From Lates calcarifer (Eukaryota > Chordata > Actinopteri > Centropomidae), in NCBI RefSeq assembly GCF_001640805.2, contig NC_066835.1, positions 6,566,227 through 6,630,226 on the forward strand: DNA of 64,000 nt, read 5' to 3'. The translations under genes were made by a program, and so were the position numbers. Below, piece after piece: positions 23,231 through 34,440 of the stretch. A model generated the notes under the pieces. It was not told where the DNA came from, searched no databases, and saw only the letters and a list, made by a program, of their open reading frames with translations. How positions within the stretch are numbered: position 1 is the stretch's first letter; each line of letters starts with the position of its first letter.

Positions 23231-23484
23231 AACACTAGATCCTGCATTTCCCATGATGCAACTCAAGAGCGTGTTTTATTAGACTCTCCTAGCTAAGTGA
23301 GTGCTCATGTCTCTCAAACTCTCTCACAGTTTGTTTCTGCTAAGAATTTGTAGTCTCCATGTCCAAGACCAGATAACCCCGATGACATCACTATGGCGTC
23401 AACAGTGTTATTCTCTTGGAGTGCCGTACTCCTTGTGATGAGTAAACTGAACTTCATGTTGAAAATCAGTGGAGTGTTCATTTA
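23231..23484 (+). repeat. Dispersed repeat family A, copy 2
   Basis: Counterpart of 8221-8541 in the same orientation, with CTGCATTTCCCATGATGCAA at the left and GAAAATCAGTGGAGTGTTCA at the right. The two copies have diverged by many substitutions and indels, so both insertions are old. Confidence 0.7.
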
Positions 23485-25460
23485 ATACCAACTGTCTTGT
23501 GCACACATTTTGAATTTGCATTGCACATTATTTGATCATTGTTTTTTGAAGACAATAATGAGACAAGTCCTCATGAGCACAAAGCCTAGCTGAAGCTTAA
23601 AAAGCTTGACCACTGGGTGAGAAAATAATAATTTAAGAAAGTAGATTTCACTTATGTCTGTGTCACGGCTCAACACTGTGCTGTTAATGTATTGACAGAG
23701 GCAGTCTAAATGACCTGTTTGAGGCACTTAATTAAATACCCATCTGTTTATATGTGAGACCAAAGAACTCTCTGTTTTTCATGCAATTCTATCCCCTTCT
23801 CTGTGATTACTTTGTGTGTCATTAGTGCTTTGAGTGCATATACCTCCCAAGTGCAGATGAAAGCCTGGTGCACAGAAGCTTCTTCATCCTAATAGGTGCA
23901 AACATGCACATAAACACACACATCCATCCCGAAAAGTGATTACAGAGGGTGGGAGAGGTGGAGAAAATAAGTGTCTTGTCTCTCTTCCAACATCTTTCCG
24001 GGCAAACAATCAATGATGGCCCAGCAACAATTGAGTTACAATCATTTAGTGTTTTCCGGCTCGGCTTTGATGCCGTCTACTTCCAGACGAGGCCTGATGG
24101 GACGGGGGGAGAGAATTGAATTAACTTAAGTCGCAGGGGGAGAATGGCACCTGAGAGCTTTGGTTATTCAATATACCACCTTTCATTCAGTCGTTCTCCT
24201 CCCTTGCCTTTCCTCCTCCTACTTTAACTCACTTTCCCTAGCGTGCATTAAATGCCTGGCTTCTTGGAGACAAGGTGAGGAGAGACACACTAACAATGCA
24301 TAAACAAAGTCCCTAATCCACGCGCCAGAACCTCTGTCTTCACCAGCTGTTTTGACTTGGTGACTGTGCATTGTCTCGGATTGTGAGTGTTTAAAAATCT
24401 TTAAAGGATTACATGGGTATTTCAAGCAATTTCCCTGACTAAAAACAGCTTTTGTTTGCTTTTTTGTTGTTGCCATTGTCAAGGACATTCTGTTCAATAA
24501 TCAAATTGTATGAAGTAATTATACTCCTCTCCTCAAATAGACAAAAGCTTTGGCAGCTTAATTGAAAGTTGGAGTTTGACTAAAATGTGTTTACATCCAA
24601 TTGTGTTGTTGTCGTTTGTGGAAATAATAAAATAGAAAAGGTACCCACTTGGAATGTACTGTAAATTAGTATTCACTATTCACTATTCAATATTAAACAC
24701 ATGATGCACCATAAGCAGTCATGTTTGCTTAAAAAGGCTTTCATTTATTTTTTAAAATCCTTTAGTTCAAAGCCTGTGAGATCAGACTGTATATAGGTTG
24801 TTTATATAAGAACTGAAATGGATACAACATATAATTTACATACTTTGTCTTTCTACTTTTATTTTCCCTTGCAAAGGAGTACCCACATGCATCCCATGGT
24901 TGGAATAGCAGATCTGGCCTTTCATCTTGTGTCTATATAAAGATGCAGAATAGGTATATAGGTATGGTGATGGTATATAATGTATAAGATTATGGGCAGA
25001 CTATTAATTGGAAAATAGTGTGGCGTTATAATTTTTTAACCTCAAACAGTCACAATCATCACCTATTAAAGTGTGAAATGATCCATCGATACTGCTTATC
25101 TTAAAGACGATTCTAAGTCCAATATTCTCCCTTTGTAGTTAAAAGTCCATTGGCACATACTGTACATCCACATGTCTTTTAATGTCCAGATGCTTTTTTG
25201 GATGATATTATCGGATGTTATTGGGGTGCATGTACCTTGCTTACCAAGCGTTGTGTTCCTGAATGATGATTCACTACTTAAACTGTTAATGCACAGTTTA
25301 CTGTGTATATGCACCAGTGGGCGTCTTCTTTTCATAATCTTTTAGTGTTGAAATTAAATGTTAATTGCATCAATAAATGCACTTAATTATCAGGCAAGTG
25401 CTTCTGTCAAGGCAGTTGCTGCTTCTGATTCAATTAAATAATACGTATGAATGGATTTAG
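23485..25460. other. Non-coding desert, no exon recognised
   Basis: About 24030-24330 is relatively GC-rich, repeat-free sequence that might be a regulatory block. The open frames at 24219-24497 and 25096-25335 show no motif I recognise. Confidence 0.45.
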
Positions 25461-25464
25461 GAGA

Positions 25465-25575
25465 CTGGTTATCACTGTCACCTCACAGCAGGAAGGTTCT
25501 AGGTTCGATGTCATGTCAGCTGGGATTGGTCCCGGGGCCACTGTGATCCTCTAAAGATAAGAGATAATAGATGGA
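25465..25575 (+). repeat. Internally deleted interspersed repeat (CACCTCACAGCAGGAAGGTTC type)
   Basis: The left part, CTGTCACCTCACAGCAGGAA then GGTTCTAGGTTCGA, and the right part, AGCTGGGATTGGTCCC then CACTGTGATCCTC and AAGATAAG, are the two ends of a very common fish repeat. The usual middle, which carries the primer-like segment, is missing. Recognised from memory. Confidence 0.6.
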
Positions 25576-25734
25576 AGTAAATCAATTTAGTCAACTTCTA
25601 TGTGTAAAATGTATTTTAAAGAAAATAACTGCTACTGTCAGTGCATAGATGGTTAACCGTCAAGTTTTTGTAGTGTGGCAAGAGGGGTGTGTTGCACTAT
25701 GTGGGTGGATGAATTGTTTGTTTTTGCTTTTCTT

Positions 25735-25751
25735 AAAAAAAAAAAAAAAAT
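25735..25751. repeat. Poly-A run
   Basis: About fifteen consecutive A residues, followed by T-rich sequence. Confidence 0.8.
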
Positions 25752-26111
25752 TCTTTTTCATTCGTTACATTTTAAAAATGTATTTTTGTTTTGTATTTTT
25801 CCCCCTTTTTTTTGTTGCAACTGCAATCTGACAATCAGTAAAATGACAAAAAGGCGGTTTATAAGTTTATGACTACATTACTGTAATAGTTGTATGTATA
25901 TGTCTTATAAATTAAACATCATACCAGAAATCTTGTGAAAACAGGTGCATAATATCTTCTGTGGCTTTGGATGAGGTGCTCCTGGATTGATCTTGAGACT
26001 TCAAAGTTTGAACAGGAACCCTGTGTTGTATACTGGGAGTGTGGATTTTGAAAGACATGGGCATTTCCTCACAAGGGTCTGAGGAATTGCATCATGGGAA
26101 GTGTGTATATT

Positions 26112-26153
26112 TGTATATATACAGTATGTATATGTATATATACAGTATGTTTA
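26112..26153. repeat. 21-bp tandem duplication
   Basis: Two copies of TGTATATATACAGTATGTAT-A (26112-26132 and 26133-26153) differ at one base. A/T-rich alternating sequence that can form hairpins. Confidence 0.85.
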
Positions 26154-26159
26154 TGTAGG

Positions 26160-28250
26160 TTTGTGTGGATACAAATAAAATGAACTTCAACTATCAATGC
26201 AGTCATATAACTTTTTATATTTAATCATATACAGTCTGGATAAATACTTATCTTATATATACTTATATCTATTTATAATCTGTCTACATCTGATGTTGCC
26301 ATAGCTACATGTATGCAATATGTTCTCTTATTTTTCATTTGGCTGTAAAGATGAGTAGTTGTATATCATCCCTCAGTTCACTTAAGACTCCACAAAGCCA
26401 GAGAGATAACTCTGACTGTTCAGTCTATGTGTACATATGTGTATATGAATGTTAGTGGGTGTGTGTACAGTACATGTCTCTGTGTGTATGGGCCACTGCG
26501 TCCAGCTCCTTCTTGCTCGAGCTCCAGTCTGTGGAGGTAATGAAGATCAATGAGAGGAAAGGTGGAGGTCGGCTGAGATCCAGGTACTGTCTCCCTGTTT
26601 CAAGCCAAAGCTCTATCGATCCCCCCGTGCTCCACTCTGCCAGCATCTGATAAAGGGCTTCTGTACACGCACACACACACAGTCACACAGTCGTACACAT
26701 ATATAGAAACTGCACGAATTCTCACAAAGACTCACTCATGTGCACTACCAAAGAAACACACCAAGTTGCTGGGCTTACTCCCTAATGCTGGGGAAGGAGT
26801 TAAGCCTCCATCACCCTTTTACAGTTTTCTGCACTGTCTCAAACACCTGAAGGAAAATGTAAGGCTCACATTTCATCATTGTCAAATAATGCTAGCTGAG
26901 TATAGTTATTTTTCACACTGCAAATTGCCTTGTGGTGGTGCTGCCTTCAAGTACGCTTTGCAGGCTCCTACTTCAGAATGCAGACAACGGAAACACAAGT
27001 ATATCATGCATTTAAGTGCTGTTTTTGTTAGCAATGATGAGAGAATGAATCCTACAATAACAGTCAAATTTACAATGGCTGTTATATAGATATATGGCAT
27101 GTTCTCATGGAATGCAACAGAAAGATGGCACATACAGTTTCATTTTTACACTGATACATATGTACAAACAAAAGATGTCTCACACTGTTATCACAGTATG
27201 TTTTGCACTAGTTAAATGACTAAAACTGCGGTGATATTTATAGTCTGTACTAACAATTAATATTTCTGATAGGAGTTGTAGTTTCTGAGCTGTCCAACCT
27301 TTAAACATCACTTCTGGGCAGCTCTGGTCAATTTTATCCAATTTACAAGAGTGTTGGGGTGTCCATTTGTACTATGGAGAGAAAAATACTCTATATTTCT
27401 AACAGTGCTTGATGCAGTGTAGCCTTCATGTCAAACGATAAAGTATTGGAGATGGCTTTGATACACTGCCAAACCAATAACAGGTTGGCATTGAGAAAAT
27501 TCTGTTTGCAATTTAGAGTTTCTGGCTCATACGGATTTGTCCATTGCCTTGAATAAATGTAGTTTCAGGGGCTCGTACACAGCCATTACAGTAGCTATAT
27601 AATGATATTCAGAGCAGAACAAAATCTTGGGTCCCTGAATGAGAGGAGGCCCCCATTGTAATCTCTTTCCTCAGATGTTGAGGAAGGATCTCGCTATCTT
27701 TAACAGCAGTGCCAAGTTCCAACTCAAATTCCTAGAGTGATCCCATCATCCCCCAAACGCCTTTTGAAATTTGCCCAAGATCCGTCTCAGTATGTTCTAA
27801 AAGGTGCTAATTGTCTCGGCTTTCCCAAAGCTGTATTTCCAAAGCAAAATAGTTCAAGAGAGATTAGATAAGCGTACTTTCCAGACAAATAGCTCCTTTT
27901 TTCCCGCTTTATAGTGTTTCAAGCAATTAAAAGAGTCCGTGAATGCCAGAGCCTGGCTCGGTACCGCTATTTCATTTAAATGGGCAAGACAGAGAGGCCT
28001 TTCCCTCAAATGGGTGGTGGCTGGTCCGTGGCCAGTTTTGCATGTCTCCCTCTGATGAGAAAGGTAAGGCCGTGCAGGAGATTAAGCTGCGCCCATATCT
28101 GAGCCAAACGGTCGTGTCTGAGCAGAAATTTGCTACAAAAAAACTCGCAATTAGCATGACATTGCTGTTAATGCTCTGCGAATTGCACCGACTGCTCCAT
28201 GATGCCAAACATGCATTGGATTAATTGACCTAATTAGCATAGCTCTGAGA
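26160..28250. other. Non-coding sequence with a possible conserved block at 27640-28240
   Basis: No exon is assigned. A 74-codon minus-strand frame at 26452-26676 looks non-random but has no family motif. From about 27640 to 28240 the sequence is complex, free of simple repeats and rich in homeodomain-like sites (for example TTAATTGACCTAATTAGC at 28221-28238), which suggests an enhancer-type conserved element. This is inference only. Confidence 0.4.
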
Positions 28251-28700
28251 AAATAGAGCAAGCTTGTTTTCTACATGGTGGTGTGCTGCTTATTATTCAG
28301 AAGTAATGTGTTTTTATATGCTTGCGAGACAGAGACAGGGAAAGGGAGATGAAATATACAAAAAGTTCAATCCAGCAGGCGTTAGCTCTGGGCAAATGTT
28401 AGCCTAAGCCACCCTGTGTTTGCATCTCCATTTGCCAGAGTCTATTTCCCTGTCACTGCGCAGACATTTCACTTTTCTGCCTTCTTTCTGTGAGCGAATG
28501 AGACAAGAAACTTGAAGACTCGTGGGCATCTCTTAGCCCGGAGCTACGCACACAGAGGCATCTTGTCTTTTTTATCCTCCATCCCTCCCTTCCTCTTGCT
28601 CTCTTCTGTCAATCTCTCCATCCTCTTATCATATCTGCTTCCGCGTATCTTCGGGCGAAGCTTAGGGAGGCAACGCTCTCGGATGGGTGGGAGGGGTGTG

Positions 28701-28725
28701 GGGTGGTGGTGGTGGTGGTGGGTGG
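28701..28725. repeat. (GGT)n microsatellite
   Basis: About seven GGT units; a second, similar tract lies at 28901-28923. Confidence 0.9.
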
Positions 28726-28900
28726 ACAGACAGGAAACACTTGTCACCCATTACGACAGAGGAGAATCACATTATATGAGTCGCATGGCATTTTTTTCCC
28801 CCAGGGCCCACGACATGCCCATCACACAGCTCAATCCACTTAGCGATGATGAGGGGCCACTTGTCACATTCACATCAATGTGTGAGGAGAAAAATCCCAT

Positions 28901-28923
28901 GGGGTGGTGGTGGTGGTGGGGGG
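28901..28923. repeat. (GGT)n microsatellite, second tract
   Basis: About five GGT units then a G run. Confidence 0.9.
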
Positions 28924-30323
28924 GACAGACAAACATGCATGCTGTCAGTGTTGCAAGCGTGTTCAATTGTTTAAATGCATGCACGCCTGTTCACACATCT
29001 GCATGCTCACACGCTACTTCTCTCCAACTCTTTAAGGTTACGAACAAGGCAATTAAATTAACCATTGTGTGTAAAAGTGTAAACAAAAAAAAGAAATAAA
29101 ATGCAGCACTAAGCATGACAGCACTGGAGTGCATTTTGAGTCTCTTTACTGGCCCCAGTAGAGTTTATCTGCTCTACTACACATTGAAATTTAACACACT
29201 TCTCTTGCATTATCATAAAGCACACATATACACACACAGACATAGCGAGCTCGGCCCTGGTGTCATACACTACCTCTCGCGGTGATGGTGTTATGCATTT
29301 TTATGTTGGGCCGAGGCCTCTCTCTAAATAGGGGTGTCACGGGTGCGAGGTTCGGTAACCTTGTGCTTTATTGTCTCGGGGCTGGAAAATGGGTTTTATT
29401 CCAGGCTGAAGATGAGATAAGGCTCTGTCAGGAATACTGGCCTCTCTGCCTCTCACCCTCGCCGCTGGAGGCTTATTGCGGCGGAGAGGACTAACGTTCC
29501 ATCTCTCCCTCGCTCTGTCTTGTATAGATTTTCCCTACTGCCACCTTCATTACATTTGGTGCTTTCGTTTCTGCTTTGACTTTCATGTTCTCCAACTTTT
29601 TTCCTCGCACCCTCAATTTCACCCATCTTCATTATGCTGTCATTAAACCAGTTCTGATTTCATTGCGATCATTTATCATTCTGTTGCATGGATTCATTAT
29701 CGGGATCCTTTATTGCTTTTTCTCCTCCGCTTCAGTCTTTTTCCTCAGCCTGACCCTGCAGTGAGATGGCCCCAGTGCATTGAGATTGTACTGCACTGTG
29801 TGCATGTGTGTGTCTGCTGGTGCAAATGAGAGAGAGACAAAAAAAGATACAGATGCAGACAAAGCAAAATTGTGCATATTTCTCACATTCAAGACATTTT
29901 ACCTCTAATCTTTCCCTCTCACATAGAGTGGTTTTCTGTCTTTCTCTTTTATCCCCATGCTCCCTGTGCTGTCCCCTTGTTGTCTTCCCCAGCTCAGGCC
30001 ACGTCCCATGGGGTCACATCTGGTGACAGGCCTCCCTCCCCATAAATTGCCACTGCTGGATAAATATGTATGCAGCTGTTAGCCAGAGCTGACACTTTAC
30101 CTCTAAGTGCCCCCTGTTGCCCAGGGTTGGCTGGTCATAAATTGTCCTGAGCTGAGAGGCAGGACGATGCAGTGACTATGTGATGCCTCACAATGTTATA
30201 ACAGATCCTCTTCTCTGATACATGCAGCGTTTAAAGAAGTTTTCAGACTCTTTACTTATATTTACATATCATATGAAATTGTATATAAACTAAAACTGTC
30301 AGTCAGCATTACAACATTTCACT

Positions 30324-30556
30324 TTAAAGGTGCTATTATTATCACTACAGTTTACAAATCTAAAACAACTATTGTGAGTTCAACATCAAACTTCATTCCT
30401 TTTCTTGCCAACAGTTCAAAGTAATGTCCAGTCTGTCCAATGTGAGAGGATGAAAAAATAGCGTCATTCATGTCTTGTAAACGCAATGATGGATAAAGCC
30501 ATCAGTTAATGCTAACGCTGGCTATGACAGCAAAAACTTGCATATAGAACCTTTAA
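30324..30556 (+). mobile_element. MITE-like element with terminal inverted repeats (family B)
   Basis: The left end TTAAAGGTGCTAT is mirrored by the right end ATAGAACCTTTAA (12 of 13 bases complementary), giving a 233-bp element. Its right interior (GTTAATGCTAACGCTGGCTATG) matches that of 21309-21707. It has no coding capacity, as expected for a non-autonomous DNA transposon. Candidate TTA or TAA target-site duplications are ambiguous. Confidence 0.6.
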
Positions 30557-30562
30557 GCCCCC

Positions 30563-30584
30563 CCTTTTTTTTTTTTTTTTTTTT
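30563..30584. repeat. Poly-T run
   Basis: About twenty consecutive T residues, directly after the MITE-like element. Confidence 0.85.
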
Positions 30585-32655
30585 ACATAAAACTAGTCTA
30601 TGTAGCTTCACTAAACTTCAACCTGAGCTGAGGTCTAATCAGAAGTGAAGTGAAGGGCATGCAGGGTGTTTTGTAAACGTAAAGGTAATAGTAAAATGTA
30701 CATAGATGTCAAAAGTGCTGGTCCAGGTGGAGCTAATTTGAACATACAACTATAGACAGTTCTGCATTAAATTCATCCTTCATGAAAGGTTATGATGTTC
30801 AGTTTTTGTTGATTTGTTGATTATTTTGGAGGATGTAGTTTGTGGTGCTGTTGAGCTACAACCGCATGGTACCGACAAGTGTCTCTATTATTTTGTCCAC
30901 CCCATTTATACGTAGCTATTGTTAGTAACAGAAACACCTCTGCATTACAGCCCTCATGAAGGATGGATCTATTACAGGACTGTGGGATTGGACTGCATTT
31001 GTTTTAGCAAGGTGTGCATAATATATTGAAAAATGAGAATATTATGTTGAGTTTAATATGTCAGAAACTCACAGGATTTTTTCATGGAAGACATTTTGAA
31101 ATGCCACAGCAGTAAAATTAAAAATGTGTATATCAGGTGTAAAAGCTCCACCCCTTCCTTTCTCCCTCACCTGCTGCTGCTGATCTGCTAATTAGCTGGC
31201 CTTGATTTTGTTTCCTGTTGGTTCTTGTGTAGCATGTCACTGCTAATAGTCCAGTTCAGTTGTTCCATTGTTTAAACAGGGCTTTGTGGAGAAATAGGCA
31301 TGTTTCTCCACTGCTGCCAGTCCAAGACTCTGTTTGTTACTTATGTTAGCTGTTGGCCTTAACCTTGCACTTTAGCCTACTAGTGTTTTCCCATACTGCT
31401 TTCTTCACCTTGTGGCTCTTTCAAAAGGGATATCTATTGTTGACCTGCTGTAGAACATGGCTTCACTTCACCAAGGTAAGTGTTTGCTGTTGTGTGTGTT
31501 AATGTCTTGGATCTGTTCAGCTGATGTTTGTCTGTTTGGTAATATGCTGCGAGGTTGCTGAAGCTGCTGCCTGTATGTTTTGTTTGCTCACCTAGGTCTT
31601 TTCCTGTAGTGGCCAACTTCTGCTGTCAACCTGTGCTTATTCTTGCTGTGGCTGAGCTTTTTTGTTTTGCTCTGGTTGTTGTTTGGCACAGGCATTGTGC
31701 TTTCATGTTGTTAATTTATGTGGAAGTGCAGTATGAATATTCATGTTTGTGTATTAATGAGTGCGTATTTCCAAGTCACGTCAGGTTGTTGTGGCTGTTT
31801 TTAGGGGTATATCATTAGCTTAATGGAAACTCTGGCTTTAGGGTTGTTAACATGACTTTTATCTTGCATGAAGCTCATTCATATTTCCCTGTAATACTGG
31901 CTTCACAGGAAATCAACACGGCTTTGTCAGGCAGAGAATAAGAAGTCACATTCAGTTTTTTCTACTTACTTCATATCCAGCTATGTTCAGTTAATGTTAA
32001 ACATTAGAGCAATATTTCAACTGAAAGCACCAGGCTTATGTCATTGTGCTTTACTATATTTCATATCATAATTACATCTAAACTGCTGAGCTCTTCTTCT
32101 TCAGTTTACATGGCTGCTACATTCAGCTGCACTCATTCCCAACCTTAGGCTTATACCCATGTACTGATACTTATCAATGCAACACAGTGTCTTCATAAGA
32201 GGAGACTGTCTGCTGGCTCCAAGCTATAAAAAGTAGTGTTTAATATGCTTCTGTTAATTATTCTATGCTGCAGAATTGATGTGTCTTAGCCTGCTGCTGC
32301 GCATCAGGTGGGCTGCTGCATCTTAATTTCCCAGATAGAACTGTATATTCCTTGCAGTGGTTGGAGGTACGTTGTTGTGAAATCAGCAACACAGTGTCAG
32401 ATGCTGTATTTAGCTCCCTTTATTGCAGAAGATTATTACTGTCACCCCCCCCATTCTGTGGCAATGCTATGCTTTTTGTATGCATGTGGGGAGCAATGGT
32501 GCCAGAGCCTGAAGATATGACACTAAATAAACTTGTTACATATAGTTTTGTTGGCTGGATACATTATTGGCATTGTTGCTAATGATTCTTATATGAACAG
32601 TTTGACACCATGAGGTTGTCAGTGGAGATTCAATGAAGTCATTGTGTTCTTTCTT
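30585..32655. other. Non-coding sequence; possible non-coding transcript or unrecognised repeat
   Basis: No protein-coding exon recognised. A strong donor-like GGTAAGTG at 31475-31482 follows a short ATG frame (MASLHQ), and AATAAA occurs at about 32525-32530. These could belong to a non-coding RNA or to an old mobile element, or be chance. Confidence 0.35.
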
Positions 32656-32659
32656 TATA

Positions 32660-32796
32660 CTAAGCTTAACTAAACTAACCAGCTTCTGGCTTTAGCTTCA
32701 TATTTACAATGTGGTATCCTTTAAAAAAAAAAAAAATTAACATACTGCAAGAAAGCAAATATGCATATTTCCCAAAGTGTGGAGTGATTCCTTTAT
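32660..32796 (+). repeat. Dispersed repeat family D, 3' fragment
   Basis: TAAGCTTAACTAAACTAACC, then CTTCATATTTAC, GCAAGAAAGCAAAT, TGCATATTTCCCAAA and TTCCTTTA correspond to the right part of the repeat at 53480-53910 and to a well-known fish repeat tail. A poly-A run interrupts it. Confidence 0.6.
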
Positions 32797-34440
32797 TCCC
32801 ATTTAACTTGTTTCTTCCTGTCATGAACAGGAAGAATTTTGCATTATTAAAAGCAGCCATCATGTTGGAAGTAATTTTTAGATCTTTCCACCATCTGATG
32901 CTAACAAGCTCTGCAAGCTTAAGCTCTGTTTGTGTTGGAAGAACATAGCTCTCCTCCTGCTTTGTGCCATCACAGCAAAAATCCCTTTAAGAACTAAAGT
33001 AATCCCTGTTTTCTTAGAAACCCGACCCAGTGGTTCACAGTGTAAAATACAATGTAGGTTGAAAAGTTTGTAATTAATTTAGAGGGCATATTTAGAGTGT
33101 GTTGTGTGTAATATGCCTGATTCAGACATAAAGGTTGCATATTCTCCTGCCAGTTAAATACATTAACTAGTCAACGGAACCTGAGCTGTTTTTCTGAGGT
33201 AACCTCCTTAGCCTGAGCACTTGCTCTGTTTCAGCAGTGTAATGTAAAAATGACTATGGCGCCTAAGGAAGACAATGCCCCTGAATTTAACGAGAGTCAT
33301 CACCTCTCTTCAAAGCACATAAATCATATGTACCTGTTTTTATTAAATAGTTCACTTCATTAAGACCTTAGGATTTTTTTTTGGTGGAAAAACTGAAGAA
33401 GTCAAGACTTGCAGTAAAAGTCATGCACATTGCCGCAGAGCTCACACACAAACACAGTGAGTGTTTGAAGAGTGAGAGGTGTTAACTATGAGACATATCA
33501 AAGGCTATTATATCTTAGAGTCCTCTTCCATTTAGTTTGTTTCTCTGTGCTTTCAGTCATGACCGGTGGCGTTGGCTAAAGGGCGCATAAGTGAGTAGGG
33601 AAGCGCAACAAATCGACGCACTTGCCGTGAACCAAACATAACCGGAATGCCAACTTTCATCCCTTTTGTGGAAAGAGGAGATGTTAATTGGTTGGATGGA
33701 GCTGCAGTTTAGCCCAACTGTTTGATCTCAGAAGAACAAAAGTCTTAAATGCCCTGAGGGACCCAAGAAGTCAAAGTCAGGCTGATTTATATCTGACAGT
33801 AGCTAGATGAATACATTTTTATGTGAAGTTCTCTCACTTGTGTATGAACAGCAGTCTGAATAATTTACTGTCCTGCTGTCCACCTCTTTGCGTTATTTTA
33901 ATAAGCAGCAATGAATCTCACCCGGATTTGCCGTAGCTCCAAAAAAGGTTCGAACACCCGAAGCACTTGACATTATCGTGAGTGGATGAGTCAGAGAAAT
34001 GCGGCTGCATTTGGACGCTGTTAGCTCTGATTGCTGTGTCTGATTGGATGCTCCCTCATTCAAAAAAAAAAAAAAAAAAAAAAATCCACCTGAGCCCTGT
34101 GCGTCACATTGCTGCTCCTGAATATAAGTCAGGGGTCATTATCAGTCAGTGAATAATGTGCCCGCAGGATGCTTGGGGGACAAGCCTCTTGTCTTTGTTG
34201 TGCACAGCGGGAAAGCTCGGGCTGTAATTAAAGAAAGTTAATTTCAGTCTTTGTGAGTGGGGTAAAGGATCTTTTCATCGCAAAGACAATATGCTTTGCT
34301 TCCTGCCTGATTGATGTTGCTGGATAATGTGTGCTGGCGTGTATTTTGTGAGGGTGTGTGACTAATCTATTGTGCAGCTGTGAATGGCCTTCCTATGACA
34401 CTCCTCTCCTCCATCTGCCTCAGTTGCCATGATACATCAC
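32797..34440. other. Non-coding sequence with a possible conserved block at 33540-34260
   Basis: No exon recognised. About 33540-34260 is complex, comparatively CpG-rich sequence interrupted by a poly-A run (34062-34084), including AP-1-like TGAGTCAGA near 33988 and homeodomain-type GTAATTAAAG near 34225. It is a candidate enhancer region, by inference only. Confidence 0.4.
34062..34084. repeat. Poly-A run
   Basis: Twenty-three consecutive A residues. Confidence 0.9.

Larger units (their letters stand above)
28251..30320. other. Non-coding sequence with GGT repeats
   Basis: The 195-codon plus-strand frame at 28512-29099 runs through GGT microsatellites (poly-Trp) and has no motif, so it is not annotated as a gene. 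About 29240-29500 is a GC-richer, complex block that may be regulatory. No splice-framed exon recognised. Confidence 0.45.

Noticed and set aside
25465..25575. Possible tRNA gene because of a GGTTC-GA segment
   Set aside because: No cloverleaf can be folded; the sequence matches a common fish interspersed repeat instead.
28512..29099. 195-codon plus-strand frame
   Set aside because: It runs through two GGT microsatellites (poly-Trp) with no domain or splice support.
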